From positions 5,040,090 through 5,104,089 of the forward strand of contig NZ_NIST01000001.1 in assembly GCF_002335745.1 (NCBI RefSeq): 64,000 nt of DNA, in the 5' to 3' direction. The translations under genes and the position numbers were made by a program. Below the pieces are notes generated by a model. The model ran no database searches, was not told where the DNA came from, and worked only from the letters and a program-made list of their open reading frames with translations. Of this stretch, positions 21,176 through 30,897 are shown one piece after another (position 1 is the stretch's first letter; each line of letters opens with the position of its first letter). Origin of the DNA: Evansella halocellulosilytica (lineage in GTDB: Bacteria > Bacillota > Bacilli > Bacillales > Salisediminibacteriaceae).

Positions 21176-22957
21176 TTAAACGACATATTTTTCTGCTTCG
21201 ATTACACGAGCTGCAATTTCACGCTTTTTAGTGACTACATTGACTGGTGTGTGTCGTGTTAGCTTTTTCAAAATCGATAACATTGTACGCAAGCTGTCTC
21301 CGTCTTCAAGAGCAACAAGTGATTCTTTCGCAATCGCTTCGATTCGATTGAATGCTTCTTGTGTAAACACTTGTGTCATTAAAAGTTTTTGATCTGCTTT
21401 TTCAAGACCATCTTTTGCGATCGCTTTCTCTGTACGAAGGATGACAGATTCGATATTAAATACGTCTGAAACAAGGTCAGCCACATTCGCTAACATTTCT
21501 TGCTCCCTTTGCATTTTCTCACCATATTTTTGTGCAGCTGTTCCTGCAACCATCATGAAGATTTTCTTGGCATTTTCAAGCAAATACTTTTCTTGTTCTA
21601 ATGGCTCATCGCCTACTTCTTGCGGCATCATCATCATGAGTTCTTCTTGCAATGATCCAGCCTGCTCAAGCAGAGGCAGATCACCTTTCATCGCTTTACG
21701 CATAATTGTTGCTGGTACGAGCATTCGGTTAATTTCATTTGTTCCTTCAAAAATCCGGTTAATACGAGAATTACGGTACATCGTCTCTACTTCATACTCC
21801 GCCATAAAACCGTAACCCCCGTGAATTTGTACAGCTTCATCGACGACAAAATCAAGCACTTCGGAACCGAAAACTTTATTTAATGAACATTCAATTGCAT
21901 ATTCAGCAATTGCTTTCCCGACTGCAGCTCCATCTTTTTGTTGTTCATCAGATAAAGAAGAGAATGCATCATCAATCAAGCCGCCTGTACGATAAATCTG
22001 GCTTTCGGCAGCATACGTTTTATAAGCCATTTCAGCCAGCTTCTTTTGAATTAACGTAAACTTAGAAATAGGCAGTTTAAACTGCTTACGCTCGTTAGCA
22101 TACTTAGCTGAAACTTCAATTGCACGTTTTGCACCGCCGACACAGCCAACTCCTAACTTATAACGACCGACATTTAAAATGTTAAAAGCAATGACATGAC
22201 CTTTGCCGATCTCTCCGAGTACATTTTCTTTCGGAACGAGAGCATCTTCTAAAATTAATGTACGTGTAGATGACCCTTTAATTCCCATTTTTTTCTCTTC
22301 AGCACCCGTTGAGACTCCTTCATACTCTCTTTCAACGATAAAAGCCGAGAAGTGTTCACCATCTACTTTCGCATAAACGACAAAAACATCAGCAAATCCC
22401 GCGTTTGTAATCCATTGCTTTTCTCCATTTAAGACGTAATGTGTCCCTGCATCATTTAATTTAGCTGTCGTTTTCGCGCCTAATGCATCCGAGCCAGAGC
22501 TAGGCTCAGTTAAAGCATACGCTGCAATTTTTTCACCTGAAGCAAGGTCTGGTAAATATTTCTTCTTCTGCTCTTCGTTCCCGAAAAAAACAATCGGTAA
22601 CGTTCCAATACCTACATGAGCTCCGTGAGAAAGGGAGAAAGACCCCCCAAGTGCAAATTTCTCCGTAATGAGCGATGAACTAATTTTATCTAGACCAATT
22701 CCGCCGTATTCTTCAGGAATATCAGCGCCTAGTAAGCCTAATTCCCCTGCTTGCTTTAATAAGTCAACTGATCTATCAAACTGATGCTCCTCAATCTTTT
22801 CAATTTCAGGTACCACTTTTTCGACGATAAAATCTTCTGTCGTTTTCGCAATCATTTCATGCTCATCTGTTAAATCTTCAGGTGTAAAAACTCGATCCGG
22901 GGTTATATCTTCTAAAAGAAACCCTCCGCCTTTTAGCGTTTTATCTGCTGTTGACAT
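21176..22957 (-). CDS. fadE: Acyl-CoA dehydrogenase FadE
   Basis: FAD enzyme for the first step of fatty acid beta-oxidation. At 593 residues it matches the long B. subtilis type (YusJ/FadE), with an extra C-terminal domain after the catalytic core. Visible motifs: AYALTEPSSGSDA (FAD binding), the core helix ending QIHGGYGFMAEYEVE and YRNSRINRIFEGTNEINRM, typical of the family. Start at 22957 with AGGAGGTATTTGA. Last gene of fadN-fadA-fadE. Confidence 0.95.
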   Translation of the reverse strand: MSTADKTLKGGGFLLEDITPDRVFTPEDLTDEHEMIAKTTEDFIVEKVVPEIEKIEEHQFDRSVDLLKQAGELGLLGADIPEEYGGIGLDKISSSLITEKFALGGSFSLSHGAHVGIGTLPIVFFGNEEQKKKYLPDLASGEKIAAYALTEPSSGSDALGAKTTAKLNDAGTHYVLNGEKQWITNAGFADVFVVYAKVDGEHFSAFIVEREYEGVSTGAEEKKMGIKGSSTRTLILEDALVPKENVLGEIGKGHVIAFNILNVGRYKLGVGCVGGAKRAIEVSAKYANERKQFKLPISKFTLIQKKLAEMAYKTYAAESQIYRTGGLIDDAFSSLSDEQQKDGAAVGKAIAEYAIECSLNKVFGSEVLDFVVDEAVQIHGGYGFMAEYEVETMYRNSRINRIFEGTNEINRMLVPATIMRKAMKGDLPLLEQAGSLQEELMMMMPQEVGDEPLEQEKYLLENAKKIFMMVAGTAAQKYGEKMQREQEMLANVADLVSDVFNIESVILRTEKAIAKDGLEKADQKLLMTQVFTQEAFNRIEAIAKESLVALEDGDSLRTMLSILKKLTRHTPVNVVTKKREIAARVIEAEKYVV

Positions 22958-23070
22958 TCAAATACCTCCTAAAGGTTAAAATATAAATTATCTGTGAGGG
23001 GGCTCGTTACACCCCGCTCACCTTTTTTTACTGTTTTCATAGATTCAATGAGGGGGATGCTAAACTGTCT

Positions 23071-24249
23071 TTATAGTAACTCAAATACACCTGCTGCTCC
23101 CATTCCTCCACCAATACACATCGTTACGACACCAAACTGTTCACCACGGCGCTTCATTTCATGAATTAAGCTGAGTGTAAGCTTCGTTCCTGTACAACCT
23201 AACGGATGTCCTAATGCAATCGCTCCACCGTTAACATTTACCTTCTCTTGATCAAGATTTAAATGACGAATGACTTGTAACGATTGAGAAGCAAAGGCTT
23301 CATTTAATTCATACAAGCCAATATCAGCTAATTCTAGCCCTGCATTTTTCACAGCTTTAGGAATTGCCTCAACCGGACCGATCCCCATAACTTCTGGAGC
23401 TACACCTGCTACTGCAAACGAGCGGAATTTCACAAGTGGCGTTAAGCCATCTGACTCTGCAACTTCACGATCCATTACTAAAACGGAAGCAGCTCCATCA
23501 CTCATTTGCGATGCATTTCCTGCTGTTACAGTCCCTGTCGTACTGAAGGCAGGACGTAATTTCCCAAGAGCTTCAACTGTCGAATTTGCCCGGACACCTT
23601 CATCTGTTTCTAGCACGACCTCTTTTTCAACTAGTTTATGATTTTCGTCTACTGAACGCAGTGTAACTGGTACAGGGACGATTTCATCTTTAAATTTCCC
23701 TTCTTCAATAGCTTTTGCTGCTCGTTTATGACTCTCAACTGCAAAAGCGTCTTGATCTTCACGACTCACTTCAAATCGCTTTGCTACTTCTTCTGCAGTA
23801 TGACCCATCCCCATGTAATACTCCGGTGCATTTTCGACCAACGTTGGGTTTGGAGCAATGACATGTCCGCCCATCGGGATCAAACTCATCGATTCTGCTC
23901 CTCCTGCTAATACAGCCTGAGCATTCCCAAGCATAATTCGTTCTGCTCCATAAGCGATGCTTTGTAAACCTGATGAACAATAACGATTAATCGTAATCGC
24001 TGGCACTTGTTCAGGAAGATTTGCAAGCGCTGAAATGTTACGCGCCATGTTCATCCCTTGTTCTGCTTCTGGCATCGCACATCCGATAATGACATCGTCA
24101 ATCCGTTCTGCATCAAAATCATTTGCTCTCTTTAACGTTTCTTTTATCGTAATTGCGCCTAAATCATCCGGACGCACATTTGCTAACGTTCCTTTTTTTG
24201 CTTTTCCGACAGGTGTTCTTGCACCTGCTACAATGACCGCTTCTTTCAA
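23071..24249 (-). CDS. fadA: Acetyl-CoA C-acyltransferase (thiolase) FadA
   Basis: 3-ketoacyl-CoA thiolase that ends each beta-oxidation cycle. In the 392-residue product the acylated cysteine is in INRYCSSGLQ (near residue 90), the catalytic His is in GGAIALGHPLGCTG, and the second Cys in VTMCIGGGMG. The start is a TTG at 24249 with GGAGGGGAATTAC upstream. It lies 27 bp after fadN. Confidence 0.97.
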   Translation of the reverse strand: MKEAVIVAGARTPVGKAKKGTLANVRPDDLGAITIKETLKRANDFDAERIDDVIIGCAMPEAEQGMNMARNISALANLPEQVPAITINRYCSSGLQSIAYGAERIMLGNAQAVLAGGAESMSLIPMGGHVIAPNPTLVENAPEYYMGMGHTAEEVAKRFEVSREDQDAFAVESHKRAAKAIEEGKFKDEIVPVPVTLRSVDENHKLVEKEVVLETDEGVRANSTVEALGKLRPAFSTTGTVTAGNASQMSDGAASVLVMDREVAESDGLTPLVKFRSFAVAGVAPEVMGIGPVEAIPKAVKNAGLELADIGLYELNEAFASQSLQVIRHLNLDQEKVNVNGGAIALGHPLGCTGTKLTLSLIHEMKRRGEQFGVVTMCIGGGMGAAGVFELL

Positions 24250-24276
24250 GTAATTCCCCTCCTTTAATCAATTTCC

Positions 24277-26667
24277 TTAGTTACGCAATGGCTTTCCTTT
24301 TGCTAACATGTGCTGCATTCGTTGCTGGGTTTTCACTTCTCCCACTAAGCTTAAGAATGCTTCTCTCTCTAAATCAAGTAAATATTGTTCATCAACTTTT
24401 GTCCCTTTCGGCACGCGGCCTCCAGCGATCACGAATGCGAGTTTCTCTGCGATTTTCAAGTCATGTTCAGAAATATGACCGCCAAAGTGCATCGTCTTCG
24501 CTCCTAATAACATTGTTCCGTATCCCGTTTCACCAACTACAGGAATCGCATCTCGTTTAGGAGGTTGATACCCGCTTTCGGACAGATAGAGTACTTTTCG
24601 TTTTGCATCATGCAATAAATGGTCTCCATTCATACTTACGCCATCTTGCGGACGGACAAAACCTAGTTTTTGTGCTTCATGAGCACTCGTACTTACTTTT
24701 GCCATTGCGATCGTTTCAAACGTTGTGTTTGCAATCGATTGCAAATCAATTTGAGTCCCTTCAGGAAGTTTGTTTAAATGACGAAGGTAGAGTTCTTTGT
24801 TTCCTCCTCCACCAGGAATAAGTCCAACCCCTACTTCAACAAGTCCCATATATGTCTCCATCGATGCTTGGATACTTGCTGCTGGTAAAGAGATTTCGGT
24901 ACCTCCACCTAATGTCATTTGGAATGGTGCAACGACGACTGGCTTCGCTGAATAACGAATTTTCGCCATTGATTTTTGGAACTGACGGACAACAAGGTCA
25001 ATTTCAGGGAAGTTCATATCTTGTGCTTCCATTAAAATCATCATTAAGTTTGCGCCGACACAGAAGTTCTTCCCTTGGTTATTTATGACGAGTCCTTTAT
25101 AATTTTTTTCTACTTCCTCAACCGATTTATTAATCATTTGCATAACGTCAAGGCCGATCGAGTTATTTGGAGAGTGGAACTCCAAGCATGCTACACCGTC
25201 ACCGAGATCAACGAGTGAAGCACCTGTATTTTTCATAATGACATTTTCACCGCCATCTTTAAGCGCTTTCAAGTGAATCACTTTAGGATTAACTTGAGCT
25301 TTCACATACTCCCCGTTTTGATAATATTCGTCATATCCTTGATAGAATGAAGTTTTTCCGCTAGTAAGCATGTCTTTAATCCACGCTGGTACAGTTTCCC
25401 CTTCTTCTTCCATCCGTTTTACCGATTTTTCAACACCTATTGCATCCCACGTTTCAAATGGACCAAGTTCCCAGCCAAAACCCCATTTCATTGCTAAGTC
25501 AATCGAGCGAATTGAATCGGCAATTTCTGTAGCTTTCTCTGCTGAATATAAAAGAACAGGTTTTAATATATTCCATACCAGCTCTCCGGCACGGTCATTA
25601 GCATATACAAGCGCTTTCAATTTTTCCTCTTTTGATTTCGCTTGTTTACTTTGCTGAACAGATGGTGCTTTTAATTTTTTTCGTGGTCCGTATTCAAGTG
25701 TTTCATAGTTAAGTTCCAAAATTTCGCTACCGTTTTCACCTTTTTTCTTCAAGAAAAACCCTTGACCTGATTTACTTCCTAACCATCCATTCTCTGCCAT
25801 TTTTTTCATGAATTGCGGTGGATCGAACGTTTCTTTTTCATTTCCTTCTACTTGATCATAAACATTTTTGGCTACATGAAGGAATGTGTCTAGTCCAACA
25901 ACATCTAATGTGCGGAATGTCGCGCTTTTCGGTCTTCCGATTGCCGGACCTGTAACGGAGTCAACTTCTCCGACTGAGTAGCCTCGGTTTACCATTTCAC
26001 GAACAGTAACGAGTAGACCGTACGTTCCAATTCTGTTCGCAATAAAGTTTGGCGTATCCTTTGCTTCTACTACTCCTTTTCCTAATGTGTTTTCACCAAA
26101 TGTTTGCATAAAGTTAAATACTTGATCAGATGTATCTTTTGTACGAATAATTTCAAGTAATTTTAAGTATCTTGGCGGATTAAAGAAATGTGTGCCTAAG
26201 AAGTGGGTCTTAAAGTCATCTGAACGGCCTTCTGCCATTGCTTCGATCGATATTCCTGATGTATTGGAGCTAACAATGCTTCCTGGCTTCCGGTATTCAT
26301 CTACTTGCGCAAATACTTTTTTCTTAACCTCTAGGTTTTCAACGACGACTTCAATGATCCAATCGACTTCAGCAAGCCTTTCCATATCATCTTCCATATT
26401 TCCAGGCTCAATGAACTGTGCATTTTCTTTCCTTCCTAGTGGTGCAGGCTTCTGTTTTTTTAATTTTTCAATTGACTCAGCTGCCAAACGATTGCGGACA
26501 ACTTTGTCTTCTAGAGTTAATCCTTTTTTCTTTTCTGAATCTGTCAGTTCTCTAGGTACGATGTCCAAGAGAATACTAGGGATACCAATGTTCGCTAAAT
26601 GTGCTGCAATTCCGGATCCCATCACTCCAGACCCTAAAACAGCGACCTTTCCAATTCTTCCAATCAT
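24277..26667 (-). CDS. fadN: 3-hydroxyacyl-CoA dehydrogenase/enoyl-CoA hydratase FadN
   Basis: Bifunctional beta-oxidation enzyme of 796 residues. The N-terminal Rossmann domain has VAVLGSGVMGSGIAAHL and the HAD motif THFFNPPRYLKLLEI. The C-terminal crotonase-fold region carries DLGDGVACLEFHSPNN and the GLIPGGGGNKEL oxyanion-region motif. This domain order (dehydrogenase first) is that of Bacillus FadN. The start at 26667 has GGAGGTACTTC upstream; the longer frame to 26703 would run through the FadR box. First gene of the operon. Confidence 0.96.
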   Translation of the reverse strand: MIGRIGKVAVLGSGVMGSGIAAHLANIGIPSILLDIVPRELTDSEKKKGLTLEDKVVRNRLAAESIEKLKKQKPAPLGRKENAQFIEPGNMEDDMERLAEVDWIIEVVVENLEVKKKVFAQVDEYRKPGSIVSSNTSGISIEAMAEGRSDDFKTHFLGTHFFNPPRYLKLLEIIRTKDTSDQVFNFMQTFGENTLGKGVVEAKDTPNFIANRIGTYGLLVTVREMVNRGYSVGEVDSVTGPAIGRPKSATFRTLDVVGLDTFLHVAKNVYDQVEGNEKETFDPPQFMKKMAENGWLGSKSGQGFFLKKKGENGSEILELNYETLEYGPRKKLKAPSVQQSKQAKSKEEKLKALVYANDRAGELVWNILKPVLLYSAEKATEIADSIRSIDLAMKWGFGWELGPFETWDAIGVEKSVKRMEEEGETVPAWIKDMLTSGKTSFYQGYDEYYQNGEYVKAQVNPKVIHLKALKDGGENVIMKNTGASLVDLGDGVACLEFHSPNNSIGLDVMQMINKSVEEVEKNYKGLVINNQGKNFCVGANLMMILMEAQDMNFPEIDLVVRQFQKSMAKIRYSAKPVVVAPFQMTLGGGTEISLPAASIQASMETYMGLVEVGVGLIPGGGGNKELYLRHLNKLPEGTQIDLQSIANTTFETIAMAKVSTSAHEAQKLGFVRPQDGVSMNGDHLLHDAKRKVLYLSESGYQPPKRDAIPVVGETGYGTMLLGAKTMHFGGHISEHDLKIAEKLAFVIAGGRVPKGTKVDEQYLLDLEREAFLSLVGEVKTQQRMQHMLAKGKPLRN

Positions 26668-26688
26668 GAAGTACCTCCTTCTCCCTCT

Positions 26689-26706
26689 TGAATGAATACT
26701 CATTCA
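26689..26706 (-). promoter_or_regulatory. FadR operator of the fadNAE operon
   Basis: TGAATGAATACTCATTCA is an 18-bp palindrome that fits the published Bacillus FadR consensus (TGAATGAMTANTCATTCA) at every fixed position. It lies 22 bp before the fadN start, probably over the -10 region, so FadR should repress until long-chain acyl-CoA releases it. Confidence 0.92.
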
Positions 26707-26954
26707 TTTTTTGAGTAAAAATTTTTGCACTGGATTGTGCAGAAATGTTTTCACGAAATGTTTACATCTATTACTATATATAATTTTAACAATTCGCGCA
26801 ATAGTAAAGACTGAAAATTTTATTAATTTCATTATTTTTGGATTGAAATATATTCCTGATGATAGGTGCATTTTTTCGCATAGTGAGATAACAGGAAGAG
26901 AACACTAATGATTGAAATTTGCCATATGAAAAAATGCTTAAGGAGGAATGATTA

Positions 26955-27242
26955 ATGCAACAGCAACAACAAGGTGCTAGTATGGGGCAGCAAGGTCAAC
27001 AAAATGTGATGACACAACCGCCAAATGTGGTCACAAGTAAAGATCACCTATACATTAGTGACATGCTTTCATGGAATTTGCTGGCGATGAAAAAGGCACA
27101 CGCATTCGCTCAGCAATGCCAAGATCCACAAATTTCTCAAGCTCTTGATGAGGCGGGAAAAATGCATTACATGCATTATCAAACGTTATTGAATCATTTA
27201 AATCAACAACAAACTCAACCTGGTCAAAACCAGATGCAGTAG
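26955..27242 (+). CDS. CotF-like spore coat protein
   Basis: 95-residue glutamine-rich protein with the CotF family core LYISDMLSWNLLAMKKAHAF (residues about 34-53) between Gln-rich ends. Expected in the spore coat of endospore formers. AAGGAGGAATGATTA precedes the ATG. A CATAGTGAGATA sequence 50-60 bp upstream resembles a mother-cell sigma factor -10 box, but weakly. It forms a pair with the next gene, 12 bp downstream, and sits where B. subtilis has yusN. Confidence 0.8.
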   Translation: MQQQQQGASMGQQGQQNVMTQPPNVVTSKDHLYISDMLSWNLLAMKKAHAFAQQCQDPQISQALDEAGKMHYMHYQTLLNHLNQQQTQPGQNQMQ

Positions 27243-27254
27243 AAAGGAGTTATT

Positions 27255-27614
27255 ATGAATCAAAATCAACAGCAACCACAACAAAGTAAAATTAGTAATC
27301 CGAAAACACCGATTCCGGAAATTCCACAGATGACCGACCGGGACTATATAAATGATATGCTGACTACGGAAAAATACATGACCTCTTCATATTCAATTGC
27401 TGCGAATGAAGCAAGCCATGAGTCACTTTATTCTGATATTCAGCAAATTTGTAATGAAGCACAAAGATGTCAACGCGATCTATTCAATTTAATGTTTGAA
27501 AAAGGCTGGTACAGCTTTGATGCTGCTGACCAACAAACACTCGATCAAGATTATCAGCGTTTTACAGGATACCAGACGCAAATACCTTACAATCAAAATA
27601 ATCCAATGTCTTAA
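27255..27614 (+). CDS. yusN: CotF-family spore coat protein, YusN-like
   Basis: 119-residue protein with the CotF core DRDYINDMLTTEKYMTSSYS and a C-terminal tail rich in Tyr and Gln. GAAAGGAGTTATT precedes the ATG. Probably co-transcribed with the previous coat gene and followed by a terminator at 27717-27758. Function inferred from family only. Confidence 0.8.
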   Translation: MNQNQQQPQQSKISNPKTPIPEIPQMTDRDYINDMLTTEKYMTSSYSIAANEASHESLYSDIQQICNEAQRCQRDLFNLMFEKGWYSFDAADQQTLDQDYQRFTGYQTQIPYNQNNPMS

Positions 27615-27716
27615 ACAAGCTCAGCTTATTTTCCAATATATTTGTGAAATCACGTTTTGACAGATGCTTTCACCCATCATAGGAAAAAAATCTACTGCTA
27701 CTTTTTCATCATCAAG

Positions 27717-27758
27717 ACCGGCTCTATGGAAAGGCTTTGCCTCATTTAGCCGGTTTTT
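27717..27758 (+). terminator. Terminator after the coat gene pair
   Basis: ACCGGCT, a 24-nt loop, AGCCGGTTTTT. About 100 bp past the second coat gene. Confidence 0.75.
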
Positions 27759-27902
27759 ATCGTGCTGAACCTCCCCCCTTCCATCTGGTTCATCCATATT
27801 GCTTATACCTTACTTAAAAAGAAAAATCAATTTATTTCTATATATTTTAATAAATTGCCCATTTTGTGATTAATGAAGCTAAAATCGTAACAAAATAAGG
27901 AT

Positions 27903-28463
27903 ATGAAAACAGATTTTATTATATTCATCATCTTGAATAGCATCTGGCTTCTTGAATGGATCGTATATAAAGACACAGCTCCTAAACGAAAGGAGGCCAA
28001 CAATCAAGCACTTGTCGTAAAATCCTTTACATTACTTATGTTTACAAGTTCTGTTGTTTTTAGCTTTTGGTTAAGTACTGTCATAAGCGAAACGAATGGA
28101 TTTGCGGAAAAAAGCGGGCTCGTCCTTATGGCGATCGGTTTACTGTTAAGAGGCTGGACATACTTCTTTTCAAGAGAATTCTTCACACGAACTATCGTCC
28201 CTCAGGAGGACCGTCCACTGTTCAGTCGCGGCCCATATCGGTTTAATCGCCATCCTTTTCATACTGGCTTTTTCTTAGCAGCTCTTGGGACGACATTATT
28301 TATTAGCAGCCATTGGCTCTCACTCGTGTACACCTTCCTTTTAATCGGGAGTGCCTTGCATTACCGTATGAGTATTGAAGAGTTTTATTACAAAAAAAGG
28401 TACGGAGACATATACCCTTATTGGTGTAAGCACCGCTTTCGCCTCCTCCCCTTTTTATACTAA
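27903..28463 (+). CDS. Isoprenylcysteine methyltransferase-like membrane protein
   Basis: 186-residue integral membrane protein with four or five hydrophobic segments. The C-terminal PEMT/ICMT-type region is visible: RGPYRFNRHPFHTGFF followed by EEFYYKKRYGDIYPYWCKHRFRLLPF, where the RHP and the E-x-Y motif bind SAM in the family. The substrate in Bacilli is unknown. The ATG has only a closely spaced AAGGA, so translation may be weak. A stem-loop follows the stop. Confidence 0.78.
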   Translation: MKTDFIIFIILNSIWLLEWIVYKDTAPKRKEANNQALVVKSFTLLMFTSSVVFSFWLSTVISETNGFAEKSGLVLMAIGLLLRGWTYFFSREFFTRTIVPQEDRPLFSRGPYRFNRHPFHTGFFLAALGTTLFISSHWLSLVYTFLLIGSALHYRMSIEEFYYKKRYGDIYPYWCKHRFRLLPFLY

Positions 28464-28471
28464 AATCTTCA

Positions 28472-28508
28472 CAAAATTGTCGGGGACCTGGTACCCGACA
28501 ATTTTATT
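28472..28508 (+). terminator. Stem-loop terminator
   Basis: AAAATTGTCGGG, loop GACCTGGTA, CCCGACAATTTT then ATTAT. A 12-bp perfect stem just past the methyltransferase-like gene. Confidence 0.7.
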
Positions 28509-28532
28509 ATTCTATTGACTTTCAGAATATTC

Positions 28533-28561
28533 TTGACCTTGTTCCGTTGTTCGACTACAAT
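28533..28561 (+). promoter_or_regulatory. SigA promoter of the regulator-MFS pair
   Basis: TTGACC (28533-28538), 17-bp spacer, TACAAT (28556-28561). The -10 box lies inside operator 1. Confidence 0.85.
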
Positions 28562-28595
28562 CGAACTATTAAATCTTTATTCGATCGGAGTCGAA
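28550..28595 (+). promoter_or_regulatory. Twin operators TTCGA-N6-TCGAA
   Basis: Two 16-bp palindromes, TTCGACTACAATCGAA (28550-28565) and TTCGATCGGAGTCGAA (28580-28595), start exactly 30 bp apart, about three helical turns. The first covers the -10 box. The second covers the start of the transcript and its GGAG. This is the layout of an autorepressor site, probably bound by the HTH protein encoded just downstream. Confidence 0.75.
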
Positions 28596-28601
28596 CAAAT
28601 A

Positions 28602-29516
28602 ATGAATGTTAAATCGATCTACAATCCACAAATTGAATTTTTATTGAGTGCATTATTTTATTCAAATAGGACGTATACGAAACGGTCCGACTTAGGTTTA
28701 AATTGGAAGAAGGATGTGTTCGAACAAATTGGCGAATCTCTCTCAGAAAAATTGTATACACCAGAAATCGCTACAACGATGAAATGGCTTGATCATTCAA
28801 TTTTGTTTGATGATACAAATGTAACAGGAACGACAGTATCCGAATTATTAGCATGGCTAAAAAATCAAAAAGATTTACAAACGGCTTTCCCTAAAGACAG
28901 AGAGGTTCAATATGAACCAGTTTGTGATAGCAATAAACTTTATACAGTTCTTTCTTATTGGTATGAACGATACTTCTCTACGATAGACAAAGCGATCTTA
29001 ATAGGACTTAAACAGAAAAAAGAAGAAGTCGATCGAATGCTCAAACGCTATTCACCTGTTGAGGTTGTTGATCGCGCAACACATGGTATCTGGCTCGAAA
29101 ATCAGCCAGATGACCTAACTGTTTATTTAGTACCACAATATCATTGGCGACCGATTTTGCTTTATATGGTCCAAGAACATTTCCATTATTACTCTTATTC
29201 AGTGGACGAAATCACCGGACCAAATCAAGCTGTACCGTCAATTATGATGCGTGCCCAGCATGCACTTGCCGATGAGAACCGTTTAAGTATTTTACGATTA
29301 TTAGCGACAGGACCAAAAATGTTTAAAACGATCCACCAGTATACCGGTCTAGCAAAGAGCACTGTTCATCATCATTTAATTACTTTAAGAGCAGCAGGTC
29401 TCTCTCATTTAATCGTAACCCCTGGTCAACCAGATCGTTATTCATTTCGAGAACAAGGGTTAACCGACATGGAAGGAAGAATTATGTCTTTCATCAACGA
29501 TTCGACTGACCTTTAA
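28602..29516 (+). CDS. ArsR-like winged-helix transcriptional regulator
   Basis: 304-residue protein. A long N-terminal effector-like region (about 1-215) has no motif I recognise. The C-terminal part has an ArsR/GntR-size winged helix: QHALADENRLSILRLLATG, then GLAKSTVHHHLITLRAAGL as the recognition region. The ATG at 28602 follows GGAG within operator 2; the longer frame from 28515 would begin upstream of the promoter and is rejected. Paired with an MFS exporter gene 23 bp downstream, which it likely controls together with itself. Confidence 0.82.
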   Translation: MNVKSIYNPQIEFLLSALFYSNRTYTKRSDLGLNWKKDVFEQIGESLSEKLYTPEIATTMKWLDHSILFDDTNVTGTTVSELLAWLKNQKDLQTAFPKDREVQYEPVCDSNKLYTVLSYWYERYFSTIDKAILIGLKQKKEEVDRMLKRYSPVEVVDRATHGIWLENQPDDLTVYLVPQYHWRPILLYMVQEHFHYYSYSVDEITGPNQAVPSIMMRAQHALADENRLSILRLLATGPKMFKTIHQYTGLAKSTVHHHLITLRAAGLSHLIVTPGQPDRYSFREQGLTDMEGRIMSFINDSTDL

Positions 29517-29539
29517 AACTTAATTTTGGAGGGGCTCAT

Positions 29540-30790
29540 ATGAAAAGCTTCTTTTTAAACCAATCGTTTTTATTTTTATGGATTGCCCAAGCAGCCTCTG
29601 GACTTGGCGGCACGTTTGCAGCTTTTACTGTTTCATGGCTCGTTTATCAATTATCTGATTCTCTTCTTTATATGAGTGCCGTTTGGATCGCCTTTATGGT
29701 TCCAAACTTACTGACAAATTTAATAGCTGGTCCGTATATCGACCGGCTTCAGTACAAAACAGTGATGGTTTTTTCAGAATGGTTAAGAGCTTTCGCCTTT
29801 CTTATTCCTGGTATTCTATTATTACTTGACGCACTCACGTTACCTGTTTTATTTATGACTGCTGTTCTGATTGGGATCGCAGAACCTCTATTCCGGCCTG
29901 TCGGAATGGCCTATGTTGCCCATATCTTGCCGAAAAATCAACTACAGCGAGGTAACTCGATTTTAGAAGGAACGATGCAAACTATGATGCTCCTCGGTCC
30001 CGCACTTGGAGGTGCCTTAATGTCGGTATTTGGTCCCTTAACGATTATTACGACTATTATTTCGGTCATGACGATATCAGGCATTTTACTAATGTTCGCC
30101 GAAACAATCGAGCGAAAGCAAGAAGACATCAGACCAACTTGGTTTTCAATGTTTAAAGAAGGTCTCGGCTTTTACCGCCTTTTTCCGGTATTATTTTGGA
30201 TCGGCATTCTCATGATGACGATTAACTTTAGCACCGGCGCTGCCCAACCGATGTATTTACCTTACATAATCGAGCACCTTCATGGATCAGAATTTCAGTA
30301 TGGATTATTCATGTCGCTATTCTCTGTCGGTATGGTTGTCGGTTCTTTCGTAACCGGAGCCTTTAAAACTCCTAAAAATTTACGTGCTGTCATGTTAGGA
30401 AGCTTAACATTGTCTGGGCTCCTTATGATGACATTAGGATTAACAACAAGTATTTGGATTGCGATTGGAGTTGCAATGATGCAAGGTGTTTTTGCAATGA
30501 CATTTACGATCAATAACACGACATTCTACCAACGCAGAGTACCGGAGAATATTAGAGGGCGTGTATTTGCTGTGAGAACACTTCTTGCTCAATCAGGAAT
30601 CCCATTAGGGGCAGGACTCGGAGGTTTATTAGCGGAAGCATACAGCTTCACGATTCTCTTCCTCGTATTAGGAGGACTCATTCTCTTATCGACATTATTC
30701 GCATGGAGCCATAAAATCTTTTATCAGTTAAATGAAAGCTATGATGAAGAGCAAAAAGCTCCTACTGCACCTGTGAAAAACACAGTGTAG
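29540..30790 (+). CDS. MFS transporter, probable exporter
   Basis: 416-residue 12-segment MFS protein resembling EntS/macrolide-efflux-type transporters (YIDRLQYKTVMVFSEWLRAF in loop 2-3 and RGRVFAVRTLLAQSG late in the chain). TGGAGGGGCTCAT precedes the ATG. It is in one operon with the ArsR-like regulator, which suggests an inducible efflux function; the substrate is unknown. Confidence 0.85.
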   Translation: MKSFFLNQSFLFLWIAQAASGLGGTFAAFTVSWLVYQLSDSLLYMSAVWIAFMVPNLLTNLIAGPYIDRLQYKTVMVFSEWLRAFAFLIPGILLLLDALTLPVLFMTAVLIGIAEPLFRPVGMAYVAHILPKNQLQRGNSILEGTMQTMMLLGPALGGALMSVFGPLTIITTIISVMTISGILLMFAETIERKQEDIRPTWFSMFKEGLGFYRLFPVLFWIGILMMTINFSTGAAQPMYLPYIIEHLHGSEFQYGLFMSLFSVGMVVGSFVTGAFKTPKNLRAVMLGSLTLSGLLMMTLGLTTSIWIAIGVAMMQGVFAMTFTINNTTFYQRRVPENIRGRVFAVRTLLAQSGIPLGAGLGGLLAEAYSFTILFLVLGGLILLSTLFAWSHKIFYQLNESYDEEQKAPTAPVKNTV

Positions 30791-30897
30791 CTCCCAATCA
30801 GTGACAAATGACGCAATCTCTTTACAAAACGACACTCAAGAAGTAACTCCAACTTGAATATAAAACATTAAAACACCGCCAAAATCCAACAACATGA

